Of a stretch of 64,000 nt of DNA, positions 17,495 to 26,954 are shown in pieces. The position numbers and the translations under genes are program-made. Origin of the DNA: Brevundimonas variabilis (GTDB lineage Bacteria > Pseudomonadota > Alphaproteobacteria > Caulobacterales > Caulobacteraceae); the NCBI RefSeq assembly GCF_014199945.1, contig NZ_JACHOR010000003.1:372001-436000 (forward strand), given 5' to 3'. The first letter of the stretch is position 1. Every line of letters starts with the position of its first letter. The notes under the pieces were generated by a model. The model was not told where the DNA came from and did no database searches. It saw nothing but the letters and a program-made list of their open reading frames with translations.

Positions 17495-17664
17495 TCCGTC
17501 TCGCCTCTGGGTAGCCAGATCGCGATGCACGCGATACCTGTGGACCTGGCGGGCTCCGGGACGATAGGCGCCAATCTAGAGCCGGGGGACGCCTTGTGCG
17601 TCGGCGGCGATTGACGGTGAAACGCCGGGCTTCCACACAGAAGTTCCTGGCCCGCCCCCTCTCC

Positions 17665-17904
17665 CTAGTCCGGGTCGATCATCCCCGTGCGAACCGCGTA
17701 GGCCACCGCTTCGATGCGCGTTCGAACCCGTAGCTTCGCGCAGACCTTCTCAAGGTAGCTGTCCACGGTGCGGGGCGAGAGCCCAAGGATCGCTCCGATG
17801 TCGGACGAGCTCTTGCCGCGGCTCACCCACTCCAGACACTCCGTTTCGCGCCGGCTGAGGCTCGGCAGGTCCGGCGAACTTTCGCTTTGAGGCCGCGCGT
17901 CCAT
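17665..17904 (-). CDS. small LuxR-type HTH regulator
   Basis: A 79-residue protein that is little more than a LuxR/GerE DNA-binding domain: LSRRETECLEWVSRGKSSSD, IGAILGLSPRTVDSYLEKVC and LRVRTRIEAVAYAV. The start is the ATG preceded by GGAG at 7 bases; the upstream in-frame extension does not look like a receiver or autoinducer domain. It resembles the HTH protein at 29643-29903 in the same element. Single-domain LuxR proteins bind DNA without a fused sensor, so control may be by abundance or a partner. It is divergent from the lasso cluster's sigma gene. Confidence 0.7.
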   Translation of the reverse strand: MDARPQSESSPDLPSLSRRETECLEWVSRGKSSSDIGAILGLSPRTVDSYLEKVCAKLRVRTRIEAVAYAVRTGMIDPD

Positions 17905-18369
17905 GACTACTCCGAGTTGAACACTCCCAGACATAATTCGCAGCGGCGTCACCGGCAACGACAGTGATTTGCGGGCCATCCGCCAGTTTTTTGCGGTCGT
18001 TGGATGCCGCGCTTGTGTCCTTGTCGGCAACCAGCGGACCGGACTAGAGACAGGCCGTCGGGCGCCGCGATATAGGCCGGGAGCAAGAGCCAGGGCTCGC
18101 CCATGGCGGAGGCAGCGCTCCCCGCTGAAGCAGCGGGCCTCGTCGCAGAGGATTCCAACGCCCGACCCCTCCGCCTTGCGCCGGGATTCCGTTTGATTCA
18201 TGCTTCGGCGTCGGCGCTTGCGCCGTCAGGGGCGTGGAATCCCCTGTGCGATGCCTGAACAAGGATCCGCCCTTGGCGGTCGCTGCTTAACGGCAGCCCG
18301 AACCCGTGCGCTTGCCCGGGCGCGGTCGAGCCTTGTCGCCATCACCGGATTCCCACGGCCAGTTCGAGG
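17905..18369. other. 465-bp non-coding region before the sigma factor gene
   Basis: This region separates the LuxR-type gene and the ECF sigma gene, which point away from each other. Open frames here are Arg/Ala-rich and unlike genes. A hairpin-forming CGGCGCTTGCGCCG lies near 18213. It should hold the promoters of both genes and the start of the lasso uptake operon. I see no RNA gene. Confidence 0.45.
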
Positions 18370-18867
18370 GTGGAGAGTGAATTGAGCGACGCAAAGGAGC
18401 TTGAACCGGAGGGCGATGGGCTTGGCGGCCTTTACAGGCGCTATGCCGCATGGCTGGGCCGCCGCCTTCGCACGCACGTCAATGCGGAAGACGCCGCAGA
18501 TATCGTCCAGGAGACCTACCTCCGGATCGCCCCGATGGCGACGGACACGATCCGCCATCCCAAATCGTTGCTGCTGCGCGTGGCCACCAACCTCATGCGC
18601 AACAATCACCGGCGTCAGGCCTTGATGGATTCGGCGCGCCGCGATTTTGGATCGGACGACACCACCTCAGCGCCCCAGTCGCAGCAAGTGCTGCTGAAGC
18701 AGATCATTCTCACCATGCCGACCCTCTACCAGGACGTGTTCGTTTTGAGTCGCTTTGGCGGTATGACGTACCAAGAGATCGCCGACCTTAAGGGGCTCAG
18801 CGTCCAGGCTGTCCAATGGAGGATGTCCAAGGCGCTTGAACACTGCACTGCTCGGCTGGACGAATAG
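18370..18867 (+). CDS. FecI-like ECF RNA polymerase sigma factor
   Basis: A 165-residue ECF sigma factor if the GTG is used; a TTG 4 codons later has a better placed GGAGAG. Region 2 reads LYRRYAAWLGRRLRTHV, then AEDAADIVQETYLRI and SLLLRVATNLMRNNHRR; region 4 holds DVFVLSRFGGMTYQEIADLKGLSVQAVQWRMSKAL. It is followed within 7 bases by a FecR gene and then a TonB receptor. In such systems the sigma factor is held or helped by FecR and turned on when the receptor binds its ligand; here the ligand may be a lasso peptide. That last point is inference. Confidence 0.9.
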   Translation: MESELSDAKELEPEGDGLGGLYRRYAAWLGRRLRTHVNAEDAADIVQETYLRIAPMATDTIRHPKSLLLRVATNLMRNNHRRQALMDSARRDFGSDDTTSAPQSQQVLLKQIILTMPTLYQDVFVLSRFGGMTYQEIADLKGLSVQAVQWRMSKALEHCTARLDE

Positions 18868-18874
18868 GCAGGTC

Positions 18875-19879
18875 ATGATGACGGTCGACACAGACCACGA
18901 CATCCGGCGGCAGGAGGCCGCCACCTGGTTTGCCCGCCTGAACCAACGCAAGGTGACGACCCAGGACGTCACGGGCTTCAGCCAGTGGCGAAGATCGCCG
19001 GAGAACGCGGCGGCCTACGAGCGTGTCGAGGCGCTTTGGGCTGCGGCGGAAACGCTCTCGGTCGACCCGGAGATGGCCGCTCTCACGGCCCAGGCCAAGA
19101 TCGGGCCGGCGCAATCCCACAGGGAGGCGCCACGCTGGTCGTACCTGCTCAAGCCTGTGGGAGTGGTGGTCGGAGCCGTCGTGATCATCAGCGGCGCCGG
19201 ACTTTGGAGTCTGACACGCCCTGCCGCCTATCAGACGGCGACGGGCGAACAGCGGACTGTTCGCCTGAGCGACGGGTCTCAGCTGACGCTGGATACCGCC
19301 TCCCGGGCGACGGTTCGCATCACCGGCTCGAACCGAATTGTGACCTTGACGGCAGGACAGGCGTATTTCGACGTGGCGCGAGACCCATCCCGCCCCTTCG
19401 TCGTCAAGGCGGGCGACACCAATGTCACCGCCACGGGCACCCGTTTCGATGTCCGTCGCGTCGATGACGGCGCCCGCGTCATTCTGGTCGAAGGCCGGGT
19501 CCTGGTGCGCAAGGCTGAGAGTGGCGATCGATCCTGGGCCCTGCGTCCCGGCCAGCAGATTTCCACCCATGCAACGGCCCCGGTCGTCCAGGCGACCGAC
19601 GCTGCGGGAGCGACCAGTTGGACGCACGGTCGACTGACCTTTCATCAGACGCGGCTCGACGACGCGATCGCTGAGATCAATCGCTACAGCGACCAGCCGA
19701 TCGTTCTGCGGGCGCCATCCCTCGCCGGCATCGCGGTCAACGGCGTCTTCGACAGCGACGATCAGGGCGGCTTCCTCGCTGCTTTGGTCGATCTCTACGG
19801 CGTGTCGGCAACGAGGGAGAGCGACGGAACCATCACAGTGACGGCAGCGGCTGCCGCCACGGCTGAAAATAATTCGTAG
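18875..19879 (+). CDS. FecR-family anti-sigma regulator
   Basis: A 334-residue inner-membrane protein. The ATG at MMTVDTDHDIRR is chosen because AGG(C)AGG precedes it. The N-terminal cytoplasmic DUF4880-like part (QEAATWFARLNQRKV, FSQWRRSPENAAAYERV) is followed by one transmembrane helix near residues 90-110. Next comes the periplasmic FecR domain with YQTATGEQRTVRLSDGSQLTLDTAS and a C-terminal STN-like end. Family members sense the state of the partner TonB receptor and pass it to the sigma factor made by the preceding gene. The sigma-FecR-receptor order is the standard one. Confidence 0.92.
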   Translation: MMTVDTDHDIRRQEAATWFARLNQRKVTTQDVTGFSQWRRSPENAAAYERVEALWAAAETLSVDPEMAALTAQAKIGPAQSHREAPRWSYLLKPVGVVVGAVVIISGAGLWSLTRPAAYQTATGEQRTVRLSDGSQLTLDTASRATVRITGSNRIVTLTAGQAYFDVARDPSRPFVVKAGDTNVTATGTRFDVRRVDDGARVILVEGRVLVRKAESGDRSWALRPGQQISTHATAPVVQATDAAGATSWTHGRLTFHQTRLDDAIAEINRYSDQPIVLRAPSLAGIAVNGVFDSDDQGGFLAALVDLYGVSATRESDGTITVTAAAAATAENNS

Positions 19880-19957
19880 GCGGAGTTAGAGGTCGCCTAC
19901 GTCTCGATTGTCTCTTCCCCACCCGCAAACACGCGGGCACCTTGGAGGGGGAAAGAC

Positions 19958-22909
19958 ATGCGTATTGGATATGGATCAACGGCGCTGGCTGCGGTGCTTC
20001 TGGCGACGACGGTCCCGGCCTTTGCGCAGACGGCTGAACCTGTCCGCCAGTACCAGATTGCGTCCGGCCCCCTCGATCGGGCGCTGACAGCTTTCGCCCG
20101 CCAAAGCGGCCTGCAGATCCTCTATCCGAGCGCCTTGGTGGCTGGACGAAGCTCGGCCGGCGTGATTGGCAGCTACTCTGCGGAAGGTGCGCTTGCACAG
20201 GTCCTGCGCGACACCGGACTCACGTATCGCCGGACACGGCCGAACGTCTTCGTCCTCGTCGATCCTGCCCAGCGCGCTGAAGCGGAATTCGACACCACCC
20301 AACTGGACGAAGTCGTCGTAACGGGCAGCTATCTGCGAGGCGTGGACAGCCCGTCGCCGGTCACCGTGCTCACCCAGGACGATGTGGCCCGTCAGGGTCG
20401 TGCAACCGTCGCGGAGGCGCTGGCAGCCCTGCCGCAGAACTTCACCGGCGCAGCCTATGAGGGCTCCGCGAATACAGGCGCCGATCGCTCGGGCCGCAAT
20501 GTCAGCTCAGCGACCGGCGTAAACCTCCGAGGCCTCGGAGCCGATGCAACGCTCGTTCTGGTGAACGGACGACGTGTCGCCGGGACCGGCAATGCCGGCG
20601 ACTTCGCGGACATCTCGAACATTCCCTCCAGTGCGATTTCTCGCGCAGATGTGCTGCTGGATGGGGCGTCCGCCCTTTATGGCGCCGACGCCGTCGGCGG
20701 CGTCGTAAACATCATTCTGAAGTCGCGGTTCGACGGCGCCGAGAGCCGGCTTCGCATCGGCGGCACCAGCGATGGCGGCGCCGAGGAACTTCTTTTCTCT
20801 CAGACTGGCGGGTTCAACTGGGCGAGCGGCAGCCTCGTAGCGGCCTACGAGTACCATGATCGCGGCGAGCTCGAAGGAGCGGACCGAAGCGCGACAAGAG
20901 ATGCTGACCTACGCCGTCTGGGCGGGTCCGATCGCCGCCAGACGTTTTCCGCCCCTGGCAACATCATGAGATTCGACGCCGCTACGGGTATCTACACGCC
21001 GATCTATGCCATTCCCGAAATTCAGAACGGCGTGGGTCTGACCCCGGCCAGCTTCATCGCCGGACGGGTCAACCGAACCAGCCCGATCGAGGGGCAGTGG
21101 TTTCTCCCGCACCAGGAACGCCAGAGCTTGTTTCTGGCGGGCCGCCAGAACCTGCCGGGTGGGTTCAGCCTTGACGGCGACATCCGTTACACCGACCGCA
21201 GCTACATCCTGAGGACCAACGCGGATTTCGGAACCTTCACGGTTACCTCGGCGAACCCTCACTTCGTGTCCCCGAACGGCTCAGTCTCCCACGATATCGC
21301 CTATTCCTGGATCAACGACCTGGGTCCCGCTCGCACGAACGGCGAGACGGAGAGCCTCGGGGGCGCATTTGGGATTGATGGCAACCTGTTCGGATGGAAC
21401 ATCTCTGCCTATGCGAGCGGAGGTCGTGAGATTAACGGCCGCACCCTGTCGAACCGCGTCCAGACTACCTTTCTCGCAGAAGCCTTGGGATCACGCGCCG
21501 ATATCCCGACCACGCCCTTCACCACGGCGAGGGACGGCTTCTTCAATCCCTTCGGAGACCCCGCCGCCAACTCGCCCGCGATCCTGGCGCATATTGGCTC
21601 CGGCTATAGCTGGGCGGAGAATGTCAGCACCGTCAGCTCCTTCAACGTCAAGGCCGACGGGACCTTGCTGGAGCTCCCCGGCGGGCCTTTGCAAATGGCC
21701 TTGGGGTTCGACTTCCGACAGGAGCAGTTCGAAACCGACGGCGTGAGTTTCCTGTCCGGCACAGCCCCGCGGGTCGCGGCCCACACGGAGTTCGCGCGCG
21801 ACGTGGCAGCGGCCTTCTTCGAAATCCGCGCTCCGCTCGTGAGCGCCGATAACGCCAGGCCCGGTCTCGAGCGACTCGAGCTCTCGCTTGCAGCTCGTTA
21901 CGAAGAGCACGAAGGCGTCGGCGAGACGACCAATCCGAAGGTCGGCGTGCTCTACAGTCCGACGCAAGGCCTGCTCTTGCGAGCAAGCTACGGGACCTCG
22001 TTCAGGGCTCCGTCGCTGCGCGAGCTGCAGACGGCCTATGCCATCGGCCCGACTTTCCTGAACCGGAACGGCGGGAGCGTTCTTTCGCTCATCCAGTACG
22101 GCGGCAACCCGGACCTGAGGCCGGAGACGGCCGACTCGATCACGGCGGGGTTCGTCTGGACCCCGGCCGCCTATGAGGGCTTCCGTCTGGAGGGCGGTTG
22201 GTTTCGCACGCGGTTCGACGACCGGATCGGCAACCCGGTCATCCAGAACCTGACCAACGCCCTCAACGAGCCCGCGCTCGCTCCTTTCATCCGTTACGTC
22301 TCACCAAACACCAACGCCGATGATCGCGCGTTGGTCCAGGCGCTCCTGGATCATCCGGGCAACTTCAACCCCGCCGTCTTCCCAGCGACGTCCTATGGCG
22401 CTGTCGTCGACAACCGCTTCGTGAACGCGTCGGGCGTCGAGGTCGAAGGTTTCGACCTGTCCGCACGCTACCGGTTCGATCTTGGGTCGGGGCAAGCCCT
22501 CCTCGACGGAACGATCACCCATCTGTTGACGAATGAGCGTACAATCACGGCTGCCTCGCCGACGGAAGATCTGCTCGGCGATCCGAATTTTCCGGCCCGG
22601 TGGCGCGGTCGGATCGGCAGTCAGTGGGTGAGTGGTCCCCTGACCTTCGGTCTGATCGCCAACTATGTCAGCGGGGGGCGTGACCCGCTCGGCGGACGGC
22701 GGATTGACGACTGGACGACGTTCGATGGCCAGGTTCGCTATGACTTCGCGGACGGTTGGGGAGAAGGTCTTTCCCTTACGTTCAACGTCCTCAATCTCGC
22801 AAACGCTGAACCGCCATTCTACGACGCGACCAGCGGGATCGCCTACGATCCCGCTAACACCAACGCCCTGGGTCGCCAGCTGTCCTTGCAACTCGTCAAG
22901 CGCTGGTAG
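19958..22909 (+). CDS. TonB-dependent outer-membrane receptor with STN signalling domain
   Basis: A 983-residue receptor. It has a signal peptide (to AFAQ, about residue 24) and an N-terminal STN domain (residues 30-105, LDRALTAFARQSGLQILYPSALV), which contacts FecR. A TonB-box-like stretch near LDEVVVTGSYLRG, a plug (about 115-250) and a 22-strand barrel follow. GAGGGGG precedes the ATG. Receptors of this type import bulky ligands with TonB energy and report binding to a FecI/FecR pair. Its place before an isopeptidase suggests uptake of a lasso peptide for breakdown, or of a related ligand; this is inference from context. Confidence 0.92.
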   Translation: MRIGYGSTALAAVLLATTVPAFAQTAEPVRQYQIASGPLDRALTAFARQSGLQILYPSALVAGRSSAGVIGSYSAEGALAQVLRDTGLTYRRTRPNVFVLVDPAQRAEAEFDTTQLDEVVVTGSYLRGVDSPSPVTVLTQDDVARQGRATVAEALAALPQNFTGAAYEGSANTGADRSGRNVSSATGVNLRGLGADATLVLVNGRRVAGTGNAGDFADISNIPSSAISRADVLLDGASALYGADAVGGVVNIILKSRFDGAESRLRIGGTSDGGAEELLFSQTGGFNWASGSLVAAYEYHDRGELEGADRSATRDADLRRLGGSDRRQTFSAPGNIMRFDAATGIYTPIYAIPEIQNGVGLTPASFIAGRVNRTSPIEGQWFLPHQERQSLFLAGRQNLPGGFSLDGDIRYTDRSYILRTNADFGTFTVTSANPHFVSPNGSVSHDIAYSWINDLGPARTNGETESLGGAFGIDGNLFGWNISAYASGGREINGRTLSNRVQTTFLAEALGSRADIPTTPFTTARDGFFNPFGDPAANSPAILAHIGSGYSWAENVSTVSSFNVKADGTLLELPGGPLQMALGFDFRQEQFETDGVSFLSGTAPRVAAHTEFARDVAAAFFEIRAPLVSADNARPGLERLELSLAARYEEHEGVGETTNPKVGVLYSPTQGLLLRASYGTSFRAPSLRELQTAYAIGPTFLNRNGGSVLSLIQYGGNPDLRPETADSITAGFVWTPAAYEGFRLEGGWFRTRFDDRIGNPVIQNLTNALNEPALAPFIRYVSPNTNADDRALVQALLDHPGNFNPAVFPATSYGAVVDNRFVNASGVEVEGFDLSARYRFDLGSGQALLDGTITHLLTNERTITAASPTEDLLGDPNFPARWRGRIGSQWVSGPLTFGLIANYVSGGRDPLGGRRIDDWTTFDGQVRYDFADGWGEGLSLTFNVLNLANAEPPFYDATSGIAYDPANTNALGRQLSLQLVKRW

Positions 22910-22915
22910 GCCATC

Positions 22916-25300
22916 ATGCGAAGGACGCTTGTCCGCGCACTCGGCGCGATCGCTTTGTCGTGGCCGCTCGCGGCTGCGTCAGAGCCCCTCACGCTCGACA
23001 CCCTTCTCGGACTCGAGACCTTCGGACGGATCGCGATCGACCCGTCCGGCAGTGTCGCCGTATTCGAAGAGAGGCGAGCGAGAGGGGACTTGCCCCGCTA
23101 CGATCTCCAGCCAGAAGGCGCGCTGCGATACGCGCGGCTTTATCGGTTCGATTTGGGGACGCCCTCCGGAGTCCGACCACTCCTGTCGATGGAATCGGAT
23201 GCCGGCTACACGATGGGGCCCTTCTCGCCCAATGGCGCACGCCTCGTCGTCTTCCGGCTTCAAGGGCTGACCTTCCGGTTAGGGATCGTCGAACTTGCAA
23301 GCGGGGATGTCACCTGGACCGATCTGTCTCCAGAAAGCGGGGCGTGGGGTCGCTCGGTCGAGTGGCTTTCGAACGACGCGTTCATCGTCCTCGGCATACC
23401 GGATGGCGAGCTTCCGCCCCGCCTGTCGAGCATGAACGCCACCCAGGTTCGCTTGCCCGACCTGTGGGCGAAGGCCGCTCGCGGCGATGCGGCCTATGTG
23501 TCCGTCGGCGTGGGCATTCCTGAAGGACCTCGTCCGGTTCGACGGCTCTGGCGGGTTGATGTAGGAAGCGGCCGCTCCACCGTTCTTTCGGAAGGCCCGT
23601 TTCTCGATTTTGAGGCATCGCCGGACGGCAGGCACATCGCGCTGGTGCTGGATGGTGCGCTATATCCGCTCCCCGACCCTGAAAGCACGACCGAAGCCCG
23701 GCGCGCCCGATCCCTGCGGCTCGTTGATGTTGCTTCAGGAGTCTCGATCGATCCGCCGGAAGCGCGAGATATTTCGACGAGCCTCCTGGCCTGGTCGCCC
23801 TTATCCGACGCCCTGCTGACGGCGACCGTCGATACAGAATTACCCAGGCTCCTCGCAATCACGCCTGCTGGCTCCGTCCGCGATGTCACGCCCGCTGGCA
23901 TTTCACCGAGCGTAGTAATCGATTCCCAGCTTAATCCCACGGCCCAGGCCGGCTGGCTGCGCGGCATGCCGATCGTCCGGGGCGTGCAGGACGGACGGCT
24001 CGGTTGGCACCTGCAGGATGAAGCGGAAGTTTTGACGATCGAAGGTCTGGCTGAAGACGCACGCCTCGCCGTGCAAGGTCGGGATGCGTTGCTTTTCGTC
24101 AGCAGAGGCCGGATCGTCCGATTGACCTCCGATCGACGCCTTGAGGATCTCGGAGCCGCATCGACGGCAAACCGCGCGGATGGTCCTTTCGGCCAACGTG
24201 CGCTGGTCGATCCCATGAAAGCCGACAGTGCGGTCGTGCTTGACGATGAGAGACGGCTTTGTCGTGTCACGGCCGAGATCGGCCCGACGACCTGCGTGCC
24301 GGGCGCTCCCGGCGCTGCTGTCAGCTGGGCCGGGAAAGTCAGCGTCAGCCGTGGACCTGAGGGGAGAGATTTCAATCGTCTTCAGGTTCAAACCGACCGC
24401 TCGGCAGAGATCGCCTGGCGGCTGAACCCCGAACTGGATCAGGTTGACGTGGCGCCTCCCCGGCTCATCACGGGCCCCGCCGGAGCCCGGGGCTGGCTGT
24501 ATCTGCCGGTGGGCGAGGCCGGCGTCCGCCCCCCGGTGATCGTGATCCCCTATCCCGGCAAGACTCATCCAACACCGCCGCCGACCATGCGGCCCGAAGG
24601 CGTTCAACTGACCCTGAACGGGCAACTGCTTGTCGCTGCAGGCTACGCCGTTCTCTACCCGGACCTACCGACCAACGACGAACCGTCAGCGAGATTGGCC
24701 GACAGGATTTTGATCGTAGTCGACGCCGCAGCTTCTGAGGGCCTGATCGACGCGGAGCGTATCGGCTTGTGGGGACACAGCTTCGGAGCATGGGCGTCCG
24801 TCCTCAGCGCAACCCAGTCTTCCCGGTTCAAAGCCGTCGTCGCCCTCAACGGTTCTTACAACCTGCCAGCATCCCTTGGCGGAATGTCACCGCACCACCG
24901 TCTCGCAGGACTCAACGATTCCGATGTCATGGGGACTGCTAGATGGCTGGAGGCGGGCCAAGTCGGAATGCGGCGGTCCTACTGGGCGGATCCAGAGCGC
25001 TACCGGCGAGGAAGCGCCTTCGAGGGCGCCGATGCAATCACCGCCCCGGTGCTCCTGATCCATGGAGAGATGGATTTCGCGACCGGTCAAGCGGAACAGA
25101 TGTACGGGGCCCTAGTCCGGCTGCACAGTCCCGCAGCCCTGACTTATCTGTTTGGCGAGGACCACAGTATCCACAACCCCGGAAACGCCCGGGTCTACTA
25201 TCGGCAAGTCTTGGCTTGGTTTGACCGATATCTCATGCCTGTCGGCGCGCCAAGCGATCCTGCCAGTGTCTCACCCAGGCTTCCGTCAACGCCAGACTGA
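22916..25300 (+). CDS. lasso peptide isopeptidase-like S9 serine peptidase
   Basis: A 794-residue prolyl-oligopeptidase-family protein with a signal peptide (to AAASE). A beta-propeller-like region runs to about residue 520, then an alpha/beta hydrolase domain with nucleophile motif GLWGHSFGAW, Asp in LIHGEMDFATG and His in GEDHSIHNPGN. In known astexin/caulonodin-type loci a protein of this family next to the TonB receptor opens the lasso ring by hydrolysing the isopeptide bond. The same role is inferred here from family and context. It begins 6 bases after the receptor, and its 3' end overlaps the convergent cyclase gene by 68 bases. Confidence 0.9.
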   Translation: MRRTLVRALGAIALSWPLAAASEPLTLDTLLGLETFGRIAIDPSGSVAVFEERRARGDLPRYDLQPEGALRYARLYRFDLGTPSGVRPLLSMESDAGYTMGPFSPNGARLVVFRLQGLTFRLGIVELASGDVTWTDLSPESGAWGRSVEWLSNDAFIVLGIPDGELPPRLSSMNATQVRLPDLWAKAARGDAAYVSVGVGIPEGPRPVRRLWRVDVGSGRSTVLSEGPFLDFEASPDGRHIALVLDGALYPLPDPESTTEARRARSLRLVDVASGVSIDPPEARDISTSLLAWSPLSDALLTATVDTELPRLLAITPAGSVRDVTPAGISPSVVIDSQLNPTAQAGWLRGMPIVRGVQDGRLGWHLQDEAEVLTIEGLAEDARLAVQGRDALLFVSRGRIVRLTSDRRLEDLGAASTANRADGPFGQRALVDPMKADSAVVLDDERRLCRVTAEIGPTTCVPGAPGAAVSWAGKVSVSRGPEGRDFNRLQVQTDRSAEIAWRLNPELDQVDVAPPRLITGPAGARGWLYLPVGEAGVRPPVIVIPYPGKTHPTPPPTMRPEGVQLTLNGQLLVAAGYAVLYPDLPTNDEPSARLADRILIVVDAAASEGLIDAERIGLWGHSFGAWASVLSATQSSRFKAVVALNGSYNLPASLGGMSPHHRLAGLNDSDVMGTARWLEAGQVGMRRSYWADPERYRRGSAFEGADAITAPVLLIHGEMDFATGQAEQMYGALVRLHSPAALTYLFGEDHSIHNPGNARVYYRQVLAWFDRYLMPVGAPSDPASVSPRLPSTPD

Positions 25301-26954
25301 GAATCGTTGTGTACCCGCCGCGCCAGAGCAATGCCTCCCGGGTCAGACGCTCCTCCATCGCCGGATCGAGCAATCCGGCTTTGGCCAGCGCCCCGTCCAG
25401 TAGGTAGGACCGAAGGAAGGGGAGTTGATCGGCGACCGCCTCACCATAGTAGGCTCCAAGTTCTCCCTTGGACCGCCGCGCGTACAGAGCCGGCGGCAAC
25501 AGGTTCTGGAAGGCGGAGCGCGCGGCGGCGCGATCACGGCCGCCCCAGGTCAGATCGACCGTAGACCATGCAAGGCCCGCTTCCAGAACCGGCTGGCTGA
25601 GAAGGGGGTTTACGCAGGCGCCATGTCGGCTGCGCACGGCTTGGCCCTGAAAAGTCTGGCAGAAGGAAAGGACCGATATTTGGAGCGCCTTGGCCGGTGG
25701 GACACCGCGAAGATCCTCGAGCCATGGATGATCCCAGGCATCTCGACTGCGCCGGTGTTGGCGCCATGCGCTGACCCAGGCACGAGGCCATAACGACCGA
25801 CGGGTCCAACGGGCGATCCGGTGAAGCACTGCCAGGCGGGCGCCGATCCCACGCTCACGAATTTCGTCGAAGGCGATAAGCGGGCTGGGCATCTGGAAGA
25901 AAACCGCGTCACCGCCCTGCCCCGTGAGCGAACCCCAAGCTCCCGTCTTTGCGATCCGCATCGCAATGTCGTCGTTGTAGTCCGGATCAATATCGTTGAT
26001 GGCGGGCCTGAAGCCGCCGGCGGACTGCGCAAGGCGGTCCGCGGAAAGGCCGAGCTTTTCACGTCGCACTTCGCTCAAGGTGAACCCGAACTGTTCGACA
26101 ACGGGACGGGCATATTGGCGCTCATCGCCTTCTGGCTGCTCTACATAGTGATTGACCCAAGCGCTGACCTGCTCACGCTGGCTCTGCTTAAGCGCGCCCG
26201 CAATAATGGCAGAGTCCAGACCGCCGCTGACTTCAGCCACCCAGATGCGATCTCCCGCCAGGGCGCGAACAGCCCGCTCGACGACAACACGCAGGTCCGG
26301 TCGCTCCCTTTGCCTCGCGGCCCGATAGATTTCGGCCGGCCGCCAGATCTGTTCGACAACTGAACCGCGCGCTCCAAGCGTTCGAAGTTCTCCAGCTGCG
26401 ATCGGCGTCAGGCCTTTCAACGGCAGGGAGTGCCGATATTCGCCAGCTCGGCGCACCAGGTTGGCAACCGCCAGCCAATCGATCTCAAGATCTTCGGGCA
26501 GCAGGGGATCAAAGGCTGCCTCAGGATGCGACGTAGTGATGGTGACCCCATCCCGCCTCCAGGAGACCGCCTCGAGCGCACCGGAAGGATCTCGCAGCAC
26601 AGCGACGTCACCCGATGTCCTCCGGACCAACACGTAGCGGCCCCAGAGTTCGGAGACGACCGCTTGGGCTCTCGCGGTGTCCAGTGGACGACATCCACAG
26701 ACGGCCCGTTCCTGCGCGGTCAGCGGCCGACCCTCACGATCGAACATCTCGCCGATCAGCACGCCGTGTCCATCGAGGCCGCCGGTGACCTCAAGCCGCC
26801 CGTCCGCCGGGGTAAAGACCTGAAGGAAAGGGAAGGCCAAACGCTGGATCCAGCCCTCATTCGTCAATCGGTCCTGCGCCAGGGAAGCCAGGGAGCTGAT
26901 TGCCGCAGGATCGTCGCCGACAAGGATAAGAAACGACTCGGCGCTCATGCTCAA
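25233..26954 (-). CDS. lasso peptide cyclase (asparagine-synthetase-like, C protein)
   Basis: A 573-residue member of the asparagine synthetase B family. The N-terminal half resembles the glutamine-hydrolysing domain but has no catalytic Cys at position 2, as is normal for lasso cyclases. The ATP-PPi loop reads EVSGGLDSAII, with SGGLDS at residues 243-248. The enzyme should adenylate a Glu or Asp side chain of the core peptide and close the macrolactam ring with its N-terminus. Its ATG overlaps the B-protein stop in an ATGA. It is the last gene of the minus-strand precursor-B-C operon. Confidence 0.93.
   Translation of the reverse strand: MSMSAESFLILVGDDPAAISSLASLAQDRLTNEGWIQRLAFPFLQVFTPADGRLEVTGGLDGHGVLIGEMFDREGRPLTAQERAVCGCRPLDTARAQAVVSELWGRYVLVRRTSGDVAVLRDPSGALEAVSWRRDGVTITTSHPEAAFDPLLPEDLEIDWLAVANLVRRAGEYRHSLPLKGLTPIAAGELRTLGARGSVVEQIWRPAEIYRAARQRERPDLRVVVERAVRALAGDRIWVAEVSGGLDSAIIAGALKQSQREQVSAWVNHYVEQPEGDERQYARPVVEQFGFTLSEVRREKLGLSADRLAQSAGGFRPAINDIDPDYNDDIAMRIAKTGAWGSLTGQGGDAVFFQMPSPLIAFDEIRERGIGARLAVLHRIARWTRRSLWPRAWVSAWRQHRRSRDAWDHPWLEDLRGVPPAKALQISVLSFCQTFQGQAVRSRHGACVNPLLSQPVLEAGLAWSTVDLTWGGRDRAAARSAFQNLLPPALYARRSKGELGAYYGEAVADQLPFLRSYLLDGALAKAGLLDPAMEERLTREALLWRGGYTTILSLALTEAWVRHWQDRLARRQA

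Noticed and set aside
17495..17664. Small genes between the PDF-type gene and the LuxR-type gene
   Set aside because: Short Arg/Pro-rich frames without start signals; treated as non-coding.
19958..22909. Iron-siderophore uptake as the role of the FecI/FecR/TonB genes
   Set aside because: Possible by family, but the directly following isopeptidase and facing lasso genes make lasso peptide sensing or uptake the better reading; not excluded.
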